A DNA stretch of 64,000 nucleotides from Pseudomonas rhizophila (GTDB taxonomy: Bacteria > Pseudomonadota > Gammaproteobacteria > Pseudomonadales > Pseudomonadaceae): the NCBI RefSeq assembly GCF_003033885.1, contig NZ_CP024081.1:2358227-2422226 (forward strand), given 5' to 3'. A model generated the notes under the pieces. The model did not search any database. It was not told the origin of the DNA and saw only the letters and a program-made list of their open reading frames with translations. Position numbers and translations under genes: made by a program. Positions 37,239 to 47,212 of the stretch are shown piece after piece (position 1 is the first letter of the stretch; each line of letters opens with the position of its first letter).

Positions 37239-38209
37239 TGGACAGCGTTGATCTGAACGTCCTGCGCAGCGTGCTTGAGTGGCGCCGCGCCGGGCAGCGG
37301 GTGGTGTTGTTCACCGTGGTCCAGACTTGGGGCACGGCGCCGAGGCCGCCGGGGGCGATGCTGGCCCTGCGTGAAGACGGCGTGGTGATTGGCTCGGTAT
37401 CGGGCGGTTGTGTCGAGGATGACCTGATCGCCCGGCTGCACGACGGGCGTATTCCGGCGGACGGTCCGCCGGTGCAGCTCATCACCTATGGCGTGACTCG
37501 TGAGGAGGCGGCGCGCTTCGGCCTGCCGTGCGGCGGTACCTTGCGCCTGACCGAAGAACGGGTCGGCGATCCGCAATGGGTCGCGCAACTGCTGGAGCGC
37601 TGCGATGGCCATGAGATTGTCGCCCGTGAGCTGACCGTCGGCACAGGCGAAGTGCTGCTGACGCCGGCCAGCAAAACCGAAGCGCTGGTATTCGACGGTC
37701 AAGTCCTGCGGGCCATCTACGGCCCGCGCTGGCGGCTGCTGTTGATCGGCGCGGGGCAACTGTCGCGTTATGTGGCAGAAATGGCCCGGTTGCTGGATTT
37801 CGAGGTGTTGATCTGCGATCCGCGCAAGGAATTTGTCTACGGTTGGGAAGAGCAGCATGGCCGCTTCGTTTCCGGCATGCCTGACGAAGCGGTGTTGAGC
37901 ATCCAGACCGACGAGCGTACCGCCATTGTCGCCCTGACCCATGATCCACGATTGGACGATATGGCGCTGCTCACGGCCCTGGATTCCAAGGCGTTTTATG
38001 TCGGGGCCCTGGGCTCTCGGGTGAACAGCCAGAAGCGCCGGGATAACCTGGCTCAGCTAGGCTTGTCTGCACAGGCTATCGAACGGCTGCATGGGCCGAT
38101 CGGTTTGCACATCGGCAGCCATACGCCGGCGGAAATTGCCTTGTCTTTGCTGGCTGAAATCGTGGCGATCAAGAATGGCGTCGAGTTGCGTCAGAAAAAG
38201 CCGCTGTAA
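37238..38209 (+). CDS. XdhC-family Moco maturation protein
   Basis: 323 aa with the XdhC/CoxI N-terminal domain (QTWGTAPRPPGAMLALREDG, SVSGGCVEDDL) and a Rossmann-like C-terminal domain (LLIGAGQLSRYVAEMARLL, GALGSRVNSQKRRDNL). These proteins bind and sulfurate the molybdenum cofactor before insertion into hydroxylases. The ATG overlaps the iorB stop; the longer frame is inside iorB. Confidence 0.9.
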   Translation: MDSVDLNVLRSVLEWRRAGQRVVLFTVVQTWGTAPRPPGAMLALREDGVVIGSVSGGCVEDDLIARLHDGRIPADGPPVQLITYGVTREEAARFGLPCGGTLRLTEERVGDPQWVAQLLERCDGHEIVARELTVGTGEVLLTPASKTEALVFDGQVLRAIYGPRWRLLLIGAGQLSRYVAEMARLLDFEVLICDPRKEFVYGWEEQHGRFVSGMPDEAVLSIQTDERTAIVALTHDPRLDDMALLTALDSKAFYVGALGSRVNSQKRRDNLAQLGLSAQAIERLHGPIGLHIGSHTPAEIALSLLAEIVAIKNGVELRQKKPL

Positions 38210-38229
38210 TCGACGGGCGAGGAGACGGG

Positions 38230-38820
38230 ATGACTGAATCGATTGGTGTGATCATTCTCGCGGCAGGATCGGGCAGCCGTTTCCGTCAGGTTGCAGGCCA
38301 GGACAAAGATAAGCTGCTGGCCGATTGCACGGGGCGTGACGGCGCCGTCCGATCGGTCATCGAGCAGGTGCTGGTGAACTTGCCGCCTTCTCTGGAAAAA
38401 CGCGTGCTGGTGACCCGTGAGGACCGTCCACAGGCTATTCGCATGGCCCAGGCTTACGGGTGCGATTTTGTACAACTGGACTCGCCTGGGCTGGGTGACA
38501 GTATCGCTGCGGGTGTCCAGGCTTGCCCGGACCTAGATGGCTGGTTGATCGTGCTCGGTGATATGCCGTTCATCCTGCCGTCAAGCATCGAGCAGGTAGT
38601 GGCGCAGATCAGCGAAGAGGGCATCAGTGTGCCGGTCCTGGCGGGTGAGTATGGGCATCCCGTGGGGTTCGGTCGTGCGTTTGGCCCGCAATTGATGGCA
38701 TTGACCGCTGATCGCGGCGCCAAGGGGTTGTTTACCGGGGCGCGGGTGGTCGAGGTGGCAGTGGACGATCCTGGGGTGGTTTGGGATGTGGACGTGCCTG
38801 AAGCGCTGATCTTTAAGTAA
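38230..38820 (+). CDS. MobA-like/MocA nucleotidyltransferase
   Basis: 196 aa. The start motif IGVIILAAGSGSRF and the LGDMPF block are those of molybdenum cofactor cytidylyl- or guanylyltransferases. With XdhC next to IorAB it probably makes the dinucleotide form of the cofactor (MCD) used by the hydroxylase. Twenty base pairs separate it from xdhC; it is the last gene of the cluster. Confidence 0.88.
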   Translation: MTESIGVIILAAGSGSRFRQVAGQDKDKLLADCTGRDGAVRSVIEQVLVNLPPSLEKRVLVTREDRPQAIRMAQAYGCDFVQLDSPGLGDSIAAGVQACPDLDGWLIVLGDMPFILPSSIEQVVAQISEEGISVPVLAGEYGHPVGFGRAFGPQLMALTADRGAKGLFTGARVVEVAVDDPGVVWDVDVPEALIFK

Positions 38821-38872
38821 CAGCCGACGCGGATTCCTGTGGGGCAGGCAACATTGATACAAGCCGGGCCCG

Positions 38873-38972
38873 CGCTATCGCGAGCAGGCTCGCTCCCACA
38901 CTGAATTTCGATGGTCGCCAGATTTATGCCCGCCGCCAATCTCCTGTGGGAGCGAGCCTGCTCGCGATAGCG
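38873..38972. repeat. paired REP-like elements
   Basis: 28-nt arms at 38873-38900 and 38945-38972 are exact inverted copies with core GCGAGCAGGCTCGCTCCCAC. A degenerate copy follows near 39010. They lie between the mobA-like gene and the rne terminator. Confidence 0.88.
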
Positions 38973-39075
38973 CTGCGTCAGCTTGCATCAAGGGTGGACG
39001 CCGGGCCATGTTCGCCAGCAAGCCCGCTCCACACCATCCAGCTTCCAACACTCATGTAACTAAGTCTGAAGACAT

Positions 39076-39115
39076 AAAAAAGCCCCGCCTGGCGTCAACC
39101 AGGCGGGGCTTTTTA
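39076..39115. terminator. bidirectional intrinsic terminator of rne and the mob cluster
   Basis: Stem GCCCCGCCTGG/CCAGGCGGGGC with loop CGTCAA, flanked by A5 and T5 tracts. It lies 14 nt past the rne stop on the minus strand. Confidence 0.92.
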
Positions 39116-39128
39116 CTGGGCGGTGGAA

Positions 39129-42100
39129 TCAGGCGTGAGGTTTAGGCTCGTGCTCTTTTTCCAGGGCTTCAGTGTGGCGAGGTGCGACTTCTTCAGCGGA
39201 GTGCTGAGGTTCGTCGATCACCGGCGCCGATTCAGCGGGAGCGGGTTCGCTGGTGGTTTCAGCGACCGGGGCAGGGGCTGCCTCGATTGCTTGCTCCACG
39301 GGTGCTGGCTCAGCGGCAGGCGCTTGAGCAGCGGCAGCGGCAGCTTGTTCGGCTTCCTTCTGCAGACGCTCGGCTTCACGCTTGCGACGACGCACTTCAC
39401 GCGGATCGTTCGGAGCACGACCGTTGGGGGTCAGGGCGCTGGCAGGGGCAGGCGCCTCCACCTCTACCGGGGCTGGAGCTTCGGCAACCACAGGCGCTTG
39501 AACCGCTGGAGCTGGCTCGACCACGACCGGCTCGGCTGCTTTCACGGCTTCTGCTGCCGGCTCGGCTTCGACGACGGCTGGCTCGGCGTGCCAGTTGAAC
39601 GCGGTCTGTTCTTCGCGAACCGGCTCCGGCGCTTTTTCCTCGATCACAGCTTCGATCACAGGTTCAGCGGCAACCATAGGTTGCTCGATGACAGGTGCAG
39701 GCTCGGAAACTGCTTCTGCCTGAGGCTCGGCTTCACGAACCGGGGCGAGTTCCACTTCTGGCGAAGCGGTGGTTTCTACCGGGGTAGTGGCTTCGACCAC
39801 AGGCGCTTCAACCGGGGCGTTTTCCACCACGGCGGTAGCGCGTTCGGCCTGTTCGTGAGCCTCGGCTTCAGCGGGGGCGCTGATCGAGCTGCTGGCAACC
39901 GCGGCGGTGACGGCCAGGCCGGCAGCCAGGTCGGCAGCGCTTGGCGCTTCGGCGTTCTCGGCGGATTCGGAGGCTTCCGAACCTTCGATCACATTGCCGT
40001 TGGCGTCGCGTTGACGCTCACGACGGTTGCTGCGGCGACGCTGCCCACGGGAGCGGCGGCGTGGACGATCGCCTTCGGCGTTGTCCTGACCGTCTTCCTG
40101 CAGTTGCTCTTCGCTGTTCAGTACTTCCTCTTCGCTGGCAACGGCAGCCTGCTCGGCGCGTGGTTGACGCTCTTCACGTGGCGGACGCGGTGCGCGCTCT
40201 TCGCGAGGCTGACGGGCCGGACGCTCTTCAGCGGTGGCGGCAGCAGCGGCGGGAGCGGCATCCAGCGGTTCGCGCAGCTCGCGAACACGTTCTTCACGCT
40301 CGCCACGTGGCTTGCGATCTTCACGAGGCGCGCGGGGTTGGCGCTCTTCACGCGGCGGACGCGGCGCGCGTTCTTCGCGGGCTACGGCTGGCACTTCCTC
40401 ACGGGCTTCGCGAGGCTGGCGTTCTTCACGTGGCTCACGTGGTGCGCGCTCTTCACGCGGTGCACGCTCTTCACGGGGTTTGCGCTCCTCGTCACGACGA
40501 CCGTTGCGGTTGCGGGTCTGCTGACGACCATTGCGACGTTCTTCGTTGCGGGCTGGACGCTCGGTAGCCGCTGGCTTGGCGACAACGGTCGGCGCAGCCG
40601 GCTCTTCCTTGGTGGCGAACAGGCTGACCAGGGATTTCACAAGGCCTTTGAACAGGCTTGGTTCAGGTGCGGCGGCAGGTGCCGGTGCCGGCGCGGCTGC
40701 TTCGGTCGGAACCGGTGCATTGGCGCGGGCTGGAGCCGTCTTGACCGCAGCTTCCTGGCGAACCAGGGTGCGAGTGGCAGCAGCCGGCTGCACTTCTTCC
40801 ACTTCGGCAGCGGCAGCAGCGATTTCGTAGCTGGACTGATTGGTGTGGGCTTCCGGGCTGTCATCACGCAGGCGCTGCACTTCGAAGTGCGGCGTCTCGA
40901 GGTGATCGTTCGGCAGGATGACGATACGGGCGCGGGTGCGCAGTTCGATCTTGGTGATCGAGTTGCGTTTTTCGTTGAGCAGGAACGCAGCCACCGGGAT
41001 CGGCACCTGGGCGCGAACTTCGGCGGTGCGGTCTTTCAGGGCTTCTTCTTCGATCAGGCGCAGGATCGCCAGGGACAGCGACTCGACGTCACGGATGATG
41101 CCGGTGCCGTTGCAGCGCGGGCAGACGATGCCGCTGCTCTCGCCCAAGGAAGGACGCAGGCGCTGACGGGACATTTCCAGCAGGCCGAAGCGCGAGATGC
41201 GACCGACCTGTACGCGGGCGCGGTCGGCTTCCAGGCACTCACGGACCTTCTCTTCCACGGCGCGCTGGTTCTTGGCCGGGGTCATGTCGATGAAGTCGAT
41301 GACGATCAGGCCGCCGATGTCGCGCAGGCGCAACTGACGGGCGATTTCTTCGGCGGCTTCAAGGTTGGTCTGCAGGGCGGTTTCTTCGATGTCGCTGCCT
41401 TTGGTGGCGCGCGCCGAGTTGATGTCGATGGACACCAGGGCTTCGGTCGGATCGATGACGATGGAGCCGCCGGACGGCAGTTCTACGACGCGCTGGAACG
41501 CGGTCTCGATCTGGCTTTCGATCTGGAAACGGTTGAACAGCGGAACGCTGTCTTCGTAGAGTTTGATCTTGCTGGCGTACTGCGGCATGACCTGGCGGAT
41601 GAAGGTCAGGGCTTCGTCCTGGGCTTCAACGCTGTCGATCAACACTTCGCCGATGTCCTGGCGCAGGTAATCGCGGATCGCGCGGATGATGACATTGCTT
41701 TCCTGATAGATCAGGAACGGCGCGGAGCGATCCAGCGAGGCTTCTTTGATGGCGGTCCACAGTTGCAGCAGGTAGTCGAGGTCCCACTGCATTTCTTCGC
41801 TGCTGCGGCCAAGGCCGGCGGTGCGAACGATCAGGCCCATGTCGGCTGGGGCAACCAGGCCGTTGAGGGCTTCGCGCAGTTCATTGCGCTCTTCGCCTTC
41901 GATGCGGCGGGAGATACCACCGGCGCGAGGGTTGTTCGGCATCAGGACCAGGTAACGGCCCGCCAGGCTGATGAAGGTGGTCAGGGCTGCGCCCTTGTTG
42001 CCACGCTCTTCTTTTTCGACCTGGACGATGACTTCCTGGCCTTCGCTCAGGACGTCCTTGATGTTGACGCGGCCTTCAGGGGCCTTCTTGAAGTATTCGC

Positions 42101-42323
42101 GGGAGATTTCTTTGAGGGGCAGGAAGCCGTGGCGCTCGGAGCCGAAATCGACAAAGGCAGCCTCAAGGCTTGGTTCGATGCGAGTAATCCGGCCTTTATA
42201 GATGTTGGCCTTCTTCTGCTCGCGTGCACCGGATTCGATATCCAGGTCGTAGAGGCGCTGGCCGTCTACCAGTGCAACACGCAACTCTTCGGGTTGAGTT
42301 GCGTTAATCAGCATTCTTTTCAT
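39129..42323 (-). CDS. rne: ribonuclease E
   Basis: 1064-aa endoribonuclease, the core of the RNA degradosome. The catalytic half has an S1 domain (about residues 37-118), the DNase I-like part with [10 protein letters not shown] (catalytic Asp region) and the Zn-link CPRCNGTG. The C-terminal half is disordered, with long Arg/Glu-rich repeats ([12 protein letters not shown]...) for RNA binding and an Ala/Pro/Glu-rich tail for partners. The ATG at 42323 starts the usual [16 protein letters not shown] predicted leader of about 635 nt precedes it, in line with autoregulation known for this gene. Confidence 0.97.
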   Translation of the reverse strand: MKRMLINATQPEELRVALVDGQRLYDLDIESGAREQKKANIYKGRITRIEPSLEAAFVDFGSERHGFLPLKEISREYFKKAPEGRVNIKDVLSEGQEVIVQVEKEERGNKGAALTTFISLAGRYLVLMPNNPRAGGISRRIEGEERNELREALNGLVAPADMGLIVRTAGLGRSSEEMQWDLDYLLQLWTAIKEASLDRSAPFLIYQESNVIIRAIRDYLRQDIGEVLIDSVEAQDEALTFIRQVMPQYASKIKLYEDSVPLFNRFQIESQIETAFQRVVELPSGGSIVIDPTEALVSIDINSARATKGSDIEETALQTNLEAAEEIARQLRLRDIGGLIVIDFIDMTPAKNQRAVEEKVRECLEADRARVQVGRISRFGLLEMSRQRLRPSLGESSGIVCPRCNGTGIIRDVESLSLAILRLIEEEALKDRTAEVRAQVPIPVAAFLLNEKRNSITKIELRTRARIVILPNDHLETPHFEVQRLRDDSPEAHTNQSSYEIAAAAAEVEEVQPAAATRTLVRQEAAVKTAPARANAPVPTEAAAPAPAPAAAPEPSLFKGLVKSLVSLFATKEEPAAPTVVAKPAATERPARNEERRNGRQQTRNRNGRRDEERKPREERAPREERAPREPREERQPREAREEVPAVAREERAPRPPREERQPRAPREDRKPRGEREERVRELREPLDAAPAAAAATAEERPARQPREERAPRPPREERQPRAEQAAVASEEEVLNSEEQLQEDGQDNAEGDRPRRRSRGQRRRSNRRERQRDANGNVIEGSEASESAENAEAPSAADLAAGLAVTAAVASSSISAPAEAEAHEQAERATAVVENAPVEAPVVEATTPVETTASPEVELAPVREAEPQAEAVSEPAPVIEQPMVAAEPVIEAVIEEKAPEPVREEQTAFNWHAEPAVVEAEPAAEAVKAAEPVVVEPAPAVQAPVVAEAPAPVEVEAPAPASALTPNGRAPNDPREVRRRKREAERLQKEAEQAAAAAAQAPAAEPAPVEQAIEAAPAPVAETTSEPAPAESAPVIDEPQHSAEEVAPRHTEALEKEHEPKPHA

Positions 42324-42958
42324 GTAGTACCGTCGGTTTCCGGGCTGCCGGAAACGGCGTTCGGCACACACGACTTCTCACGGTCGGTGTCAGGTGCGTC
42401 ATGGAAGTGGCCGGGCCATTCCAGTGTCCAGCGAGTTCGACCCAATGATGGCGAAGTCGCGACGGACGCGTCCTGCTTGCTGGCTGTTCAAGCACTCAGT
42501 CAGGAGGAGGAATCAACCGGCGCCTGTGGACGAGATGAAGCGTCTAAATATAAGCCTAGTGCTACACAGTCCGACGGTTGTACATCTCCACCCTACACGT
42601 ATCCCTGATAATCGGGTGCTGCCGCGCGCAGAATCCGCAGCGGGTTGGCATTTACCGTGAGCTCCGAAAGGGGAGGTCACGCATCATGGCTAATTTAGGC
42701 GTTGTTTCCGAAGCTCTCGCTCGGGGTCGTCTACCGGTGACTGCACTTTGTGAACTGGCCGTGAATGTGGCGCGCAAGGCGAGTCAAAACTCTGCTTTGC
42801 CGCGTATTTCAGGCCTCATGTCACCTGCGCTCGTTACACCTGCAAACTCTGCCGTTATCTAGCAAAAGCCCCGTAGGACGGCCTCTCGTCCTCGTGAATT
42901 GCGTTGGTCAGGGCCGGTTTTTGACCGTTAGTCCGCTGTCCGGCCGCTTTTGGCGGCG
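42324..42958 (-). promoter_or_regulatory. long 5' leader of rne
   Basis: From the promoter at 42965-42993 the transcript would run about 635 nt before the rne start. No conserved protein is encoded on either strand. A stem AGGACG/CGTCCT lies at 42875-42892. In E. coli the rne leader mediates feedback by RNase E through structured RNA; the same role is inferred here. Confidence 0.6.
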
Positions 42959-42964
42959 TTCGCG

Positions 42965-42993
42965 ACTATAGCAGCAATGATTAAGTGCTTCAA
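42965..42993 (-). promoter_or_regulatory. rne promoter
   Basis: Read on the minus strand: -35 TTGAAG (42993-42988), 17-nt spacer, -10 TATAGT (42970-42965). This is a good sigma-70 match and the only one seen in the rne-rluC gap in this orientation. Confidence 0.75.
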
Positions 42994-43022
42994 TTCCATA
43001 AAAAATTGTTATCATCGCCGCC

Positions 43023-43979
43023 ATGACGACTACTGCCCCTTCGACCCCTGGCGTTCAACTGCTCGAGGTCTCGCCGGAATATGCCGGCCAACGAATCGAT
43101 AACTTCCTTCTAGCCCGACTCAAAGGCGTGCCCAAGACCTTGATCTATCGCATTTTGCGCAAGGGTGAAGTGCGGGTGAACAAAGGACGGATCAAGCCCG
43201 AATACAAGCTTCAGGCGGGCGATATCGTGCGCGTGCCGCCGGTTCGCGTGCCCGAGCGCGATGAGCCCGTGCCCCTGGCCCAAGGCCTGTTGCAGCGCCT
43301 GGAAGCCTCGATCGTCTTCGAAGACAAGGCGCTGATCGTGCTCAACAAGCCTGCGGGCATTGCGGTTCACGGCGGCAGCGGCCTGAATTTCGGCGTGATC
43401 GAGGCCTTTCGTCAGTTGCGTCCCGACGCCAAGGAGCTGGAGTTGGTCCATCGCCTGGATCGCGACACCTCCGGCCTGCTGATGATCGCCAAGAAACGCA
43501 GCATGTTGCGGCATTTGCATGAGCAATTGCGCGGCGATGGCGTCGACAAGCGCTACATGGCGCTGGTGCGGGGACGTTGGGATACCTCCATCAAGCAAGT
43601 TCGGGCGCCGTTGCTCAAGAGCAACCTGCGTTCCGGCGAGCGCATGGTGGAAGTCAACGAAGAAGGCAAGGAGGCCCTGACAGTGTTCAAGGTCCTGCGC
43701 CGCTTCGGTGATTTCGCCACCATGGTCGAGGCCAAGCCGGTGACTGGCCGCACCCATCAGATTCGCGTCCATACGCTACATGCCGGGCATTGCATCGCTG
43801 GGGACAGCAAGTACGGCGATGACGACTTCACCCGGGAAATCCGTGATCTGGGTGGCAAACGCCTGTTTCTCCATGCCTACATGTTGACCGTGCCGTTGCC
43901 CGATGGTGGTGAGCTGAAATTGCAGGCTCCGGTGGATGAAATGTGGGCCAAGACCGTGGAGCGGTTGAGTGCATCCTGA
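43023..43979 (+). CDS. rluC: 23S rRNA pseudouridine synthase RluC
   Basis: 318 aa. An S4 RNA-binding domain (about residues 20-75, [20 protein letters not shown]) precedes the RluA-family catalytic domain with the Asp in [18 protein letters not shown]. It modifies 23S rRNA U955, U2504 and U2580 in E. coli. The ATG lies about 7 nt after a TATCAT box, so the rluC promoter may overlap its start region. Divergent from rne. Confidence 0.95.
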   Translation: MTTTAPSTPGVQLLEVSPEYAGQRIDNFLLARLKGVPKTLIYRILRKGEVRVNKGRIKPEYKLQAGDIVRVPPVRVPERDEPVPLAQGLLQRLEASIVFEDKALIVLNKPAGIAVHGGSGLNFGVIEAFRQLRPDAKELELVHRLDRDTSGLLMIAKKRSMLRHLHEQLRGDGVDKRYMALVRGRWDTSIKQVRAPLLKSNLRSGERMVEVNEEGKEALTVFKVLRRFGDFATMVEAKPVTGRTHQIRVHTLHAGHCIAGDSKYGDDDFTREIRDLGGKRLFLHAYMLTVPLPDGGELKLQAPVDEMWAKTVERLSAS

Positions 43980-44631
43980 ATACAAGCTGCTGATCTTCGA
44001 TTGGGATGGCACTCTGGCGAACTCCATCGGTCGGATCGTGGAGGCAATGCATGCCGCCTCTGATCGTGCGGGTTTTGCCAGGTGTGATGATTTTGCCGTG
44101 AAGGGCATCATCGGCCTAGGCTTGCCGGAAGCGATCCGCAGTCTGTACCCGGAGATCAGTGACCCTGAGCTGCTGGTTTTTCGCCAGTATTACGCTGATC
44201 ACTACATTGCGCTGGAGGCTGAGCCTTCGCCGTTGTTTGACGGTGTGGTAGACACTCTTGAAACCTTGAGGGGCGAGGGGTATCGCTTGGCTGTCGCCAC
44301 CGGCAAGGCGCGTCGCGGGCTGGATCGGGTGCTGAAATCCCATGGCTGGGACGATTATTTCGATATCACCCGGGCTGCGGACGAAACGGCCAGTAAGCCG
44401 CATCCGCTGATGCTCGAGCAAATCCTGGCTCACTGCGGCATGCAGCCGGAACAGGCGTTGATGGTGGGGGATTCCTCGTTCGACCTGCAGATGGCGCGCA
44501 ACGCCGGCATGGGGTCGGTTGCGGTGAGTTACGGCGCGCAGACGATCGCGGCGCTGCAAGCCTTCGAACCGCAGTTGGCGATCGATCATTTTCCTGAGTT
44601 GCACGCCTGGCTGAGCCGGCGGGCCAATTAA
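43969..44631 (+). CDS. HAD-superfamily phosphatase (Gph-like)
   Basis: 220 aa. HAD motif I is [15 protein letters not shown], motif II is in LAVATGK and motifs III/IV are in [11 protein letters not shown] and [18 protein letters not shown]. The cap is of subclass I. Substrate unknown; phosphoglycolate phosphatase-like enzymes are the nearest relatives. The GTG start overlaps rluC by 11 nt and has GGAG 8 nt upstream. Confidence 0.9.
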   Translation: MHPEYKLLIFDWDGTLANSIGRIVEAMHAASDRAGFARCDDFAVKGIIGLGLPEAIRSLYPEISDPELLVFRQYYADHYIALEAEPSPLFDGVVDTLETLRGEGYRLAVATGKARRGLDRVLKSHGWDDYFDITRAADETASKPHPLMLEQILAHCGMQPEQALMVGDSSFDLQMARNAGMGSVAVSYGAQTIAALQAFEPQLAIDHFPELHAWLSRRAN

Positions 44632-44652
44632 GTTTTTGCTGGGGATACTTGC

Positions 44653-45642
44653 ATGACCGACGAATGGAAGGCACCGGCCAAGGCGAGCGCCGAGAACGGT
44701 GACGACAAAAGCTGGAAGCTGTTGGAGAAGACCTTGCTGGCCGGTGTGCAGGAGCAGCGTCGTTCCCGCCGCTGGGGCATTTTCTTCAAGCTGCTGACGT
44801 TCGTTTATCTCTTTGTCGCGCTATTGCTGTTCACGCCCCTGTTCGACATGGAAAAAAGCGCCGTGCGGGGTTCTGCGTACACCGCATTGATCGACATCGA
44901 AGGCATGATTGCCCATAAGGAGCCTGCCAGCGCGGACAACATCGTCGGTAGCCTGCGGGCTGCTTTCGAAGATCCCAAGGTCAAGGGTGTGATCTTGCGC
45001 ATCAACAGTCCGGGTGGCAGCCCTGTGCAGTCGGGTTATGTCTATGACGAGATCGTCCGGTTGCGCGCGTTGCACCCGAACACCAAGGTCTACGCGGTCA
45101 TTTCCGATCTGGGGGCTTCCGGTGCGTACTATATTGCCAGCGCGGCCGATCAGATCTATGCCGACAAGGCGAGCCTGGTGGGCTCCATTGGCGTGACGGC
45201 GGCCGGCTATGGTTTTGTCGGGACGATGGAGAAACTGGGCGTGGAGCGCCGGGTGTACACCTCCGGCGAGCATAAGTCGTTCCTTGATCCGTTCCAGCCG
45301 CAAAAACCTGAAGAAACCGCGTTTTGGCAGGGTGTGCTCGACACGACCCATAAGCAATTCATTGCCAGCGTCAAAAAAGGCCGGGGTGAGCGCCTCAAAG
45401 ACAAGGAGCATCCCGAGCTGTTCTCTGGGCTGGTCTGGTCTGGGGAGCAGGCCTTGCCGCTGGGCTTGATCGATGGCCTGGGCAGCGCCAGTTCGGTGGC
45501 GCGGGACGTGATTGGCGAAAAAGAGCTGGTGGATTTCACCATCGAAGAGTCGCCGTTTGATCGCTTCTCGAAGAAGCTGGGAGCGAGCATTGCCGAGCAT
45601 CTGGCGATGTGGATGGGGTTCCAGGGGCCGGCATTGCGCTAA
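44653..45642 (+). CDS. sppA: signal peptide peptidase SppA (S49 family)
   Basis: 329 aa. A cytoplasmic N-terminus, one membrane segment (about residues 40-62) and an S49 protease domain with INSPGGSPVQSG and the nucleophile Ser in DLGASGAYYIASAAD; SLVGSIGV follows. It degrades cleaved signal peptides and membrane fragments. This is the short, single-domain form. It follows the HAD gene by 21 nt. Confidence 0.93.
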   Translation: MTDEWKAPAKASAENGDDKSWKLLEKTLLAGVQEQRRSRRWGIFFKLLTFVYLFVALLLFTPLFDMEKSAVRGSAYTALIDIEGMIAHKEPASADNIVGSLRAAFEDPKVKGVILRINSPGGSPVQSGYVYDEIVRLRALHPNTKVYAVISDLGASGAYYIASAADQIYADKASLVGSIGVTAAGYGFVGTMEKLGVERRVYTSGEHKSFLDPFQPQKPEETAFWQGVLDTTHKQFIASVKKGRGERLKDKEHPELFSGLVWSGEQALPLGLIDGLGSASSVARDVIGEKELVDFTIEESPFDRFSKKLGASIAEHLAMWMGFQGPALR

Positions 45643-45674
45643 TTCGTTGGTTTGCGCGATCCCCTTTGGCTTGG

Positions 45675-45769
45675 CTGTGGGGGCAAAGTTTGCTCGCGAT
45701 GAGCGATAACCCGGCTGGTCTGCATCATCGCAGCGCCTGCATCGCCGCGGGCAAGCCTTGCTCCCACAA
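45675..45769. repeat. degenerate REP-like pair
   Basis: Imperfect inverted segments around TGTGGGGGCAAAGTTTGCTCGC and GCGGGCAAGCCTTGCTCCCACA between the convergent sppA and maf genes. Confidence 0.55.
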
Positions 45770-45801
45770 ATAAATGCCCTCGCTACACGTTGTATGTTGG
45801 C

Positions 45802-46380
45802 TTAGGGAACCTGCACGCCCTCGGCCAGCAACATATCCACAAGGCGAATCAGTGGCAGGCCAACCAGGCTGGTGGCGTCTGGCCCTTCCGTGCTCTGGAA
45901 CAGGCTCACGCCAAGCCCTTCGGCCTTGAAGCTGCCCGCGCAGTCATAAGGTTGCTCGGCCAGCAGGTAGCGTTCGATGCGTGCAGGGTCCAGCGTGCGC
46001 ATGTGGACGGTAAACGGAACGCAATCGACCTGGCAGGCGCCGGTCTGGCTGTTAAGTACCGCCAGGCCGGTCAGAAAGCTGACCCGGGCGCCGCTGGCGG
46101 CCAGCAGTTGTTCGCGGGCGTTCTCGAATGTATGGGGCTTGCCCAGGATGCGCTCGCCGAGCACGGCCACCTGGTCCGAACCGATGATCAGATGCGCCGG
46201 ATGGCTGCTCGCCAGGGCCTGGGCTTTTTCCCGGGCCAGGCGTTTTACCAGGTCGAGTGCCGCCTCGTCAGGCCGGCGGCTTTCGTCGATGTCCGGTGAA
46301 CTGCAGACGAACGGTAGCCCCAGACGGGCAAGCAATTGCCGGCGATACACTGAGCTTGAGGCGAGTAATAAAGGCAGCAT
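45802..46380 (-). CDS. yceF: Maf/YceF-like nucleotide pyrophosphatase
   Basis: 192 aa. The N-terminus LPLLLASSSVYRRQLLARLGLPF and DESRRPDEAALDLVKRLA, LIIGSDQVAVLGERILGKPH motifs are those of the Maf family; the YceF branch hydrolyses m7GTP in E. coli. The ATG at 46380 has GGAG 6 nt upstream; the ATG at 46386 is too close. Divergent from yceD-rpmF-plsX. Confidence 0.92.
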   Translation of the reverse strand: MLPLLLASSSVYRRQLLARLGLPFVCSSPDIDESRRPDEAALDLVKRLAREKAQALASSHPAHLIIGSDQVAVLGERILGKPHTFENAREQLLAASGARVSFLTGLAVLNSQTGACQVDCVPFTVHMRTLDPARIERYLLAEQPYDCAGSFKAEGLGVSLFQSTEGPDATSLVGLPLIRLVDMLLAEGVQVP

Positions 46381-46448
46381 GGGCATCTCCAAAAGGCAGG
46401 GGCGAATTCTAGCGAGGCGCGCAAGTGACGGACAGGGCTGAATTTCCT

Positions 46449-46476
46449 TTGACATGGCCGGGTGCATCCCTATAAT
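46449..46476 (+). promoter_or_regulatory. consensus promoter of yceD-rpmF-plsX
   Basis: Perfect -35 TTGACA (46449-46454) and -10 TATAAT (46471-46476) with a 16-nt spacer. The predicted start, near 46483, is only about 3 nt before the yceD ATG. Confidence 0.88.
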
Positions 46477-46485
46477 GCTGCGCCT

Positions 46486-47013
46486 ATGTTGAATGACCCG
46501 ATTCCACCTCACGTTGACCCGCGCAAATTGGCTGACCGTGGCACCACCCTTCAAGGTGAACTGCTGCTGGCCGATTTGAAGAGACTCTGCGACCCGCTTT
46601 CCGACGATGTCGGTACGGTCCAGGCCAAATTCGTTTTTGAACGAGATGAACGTAAATCTGTGGTAATCCACAGCTTTATCGACACTGAAGTCAAAATGGT
46701 TTGCCAGCGTTGTCTTGAGCTGGTCACCCTGCCGATCCACAGCGAATGCAGTTATGCCGTGGTGAAGGAGGGTGCGAATACCCAGTCGTTACCGAAAGGT
46801 TATGACGTGCTGGAACTGGGCGAAGATCCATTGGATCTGCAGTCACTGATCGAGGAGGAGCTTCTGCTCGCCTTGCCCATTGTGCCTGCTCATCATCCGG
46901 AAGAATGCCAGCAGCCGGCGGGAGCAGATGAGCCCGAACCGAGCGAGGACGAGGTAACGCGGTCCAACCCGTTCAGTGTATTGGCGCAGTTAAAGCGTGA
47001 CCCAAACGTTTAG
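46486..47013 (+). CDS. yceD: YceD/DUF177 protein, large-rRNA accumulation factor
   Basis: 175 aa. DUF177 features include the Cys pair in VKMVCQRCLELVTLP and the conserved LGEDPLDLQSLIEEELLLALP. In other bacteria YceD affects 23S rRNA accumulation and is co-transcribed with rpmF. The ATG at 46486 begins MLNDPIPPHVDPRKLADRG as in relatives I recall. There is no Shine-Dalgarno sequence between the predicted transcript start and the ATG. Confidence 0.92.
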   Translation: MLNDPIPPHVDPRKLADRGTTLQGELLLADLKRLCDPLSDDVGTVQAKFVFERDERKSVVIHSFIDTEVKMVCQRCLELVTLPIHSECSYAVVKEGANTQSLPKGYDVLELGEDPLDLQSLIEEELLLALPIVPAHHPEECQQPAGADEPEPSEDEVTRSNPFSVLAQLKRDPNV

Positions 47014-47026
47014 GAGTTAATCAATT

Positions 47027-47209
47027 ATGGCTGTTCAGCAGAACAAAAAATCCCGCTCTGCCCGTGACATGCGCCGTTCGCACGACGCTCTCGAGGCTAG
47101 CACCCTGTCTGTAGAAAAAACCACCGGTGAAGTTCACCTGCGTCACCACGTATCGCCAGAAGGCGTATACCGTGGTCGTAAAGTGATCGACAAGGGCGCT
47201 GACGAGTAA
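47027..47209 (+). CDS. rpmF: 50S ribosomal protein L32
   Basis: 60 aa, beginning [20 protein letters not shown], the typical L32 N-terminus. It contains no CxxC zinc motif, which is normal for this form. AGGAG lies about 10 nt upstream. It is followed 3 nt later by plsX, the usual rpmF-plsX link of ribosome and lipid synthesis. Confidence 0.97.
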
Positions 47210-47212
47210 TCC

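Noticed and set aside
39123..42608. 1161-codon open frame on the plus strand opposite rne
   Set aside because: It is the antisense shadow of rne: the Arg/Glu and Ala/Pro/Glu-rich repeats of RNase E produce a stop-free complementary frame rich in Phe, Leu and Gly. RNase E is unmistakable on the other strand.
42578..42862. 94-codon plus-strand ORF in the rne leader region
   Set aside because: No ribosome-binding site and no family resemblance; it lies antisense to the predicted rne leader.
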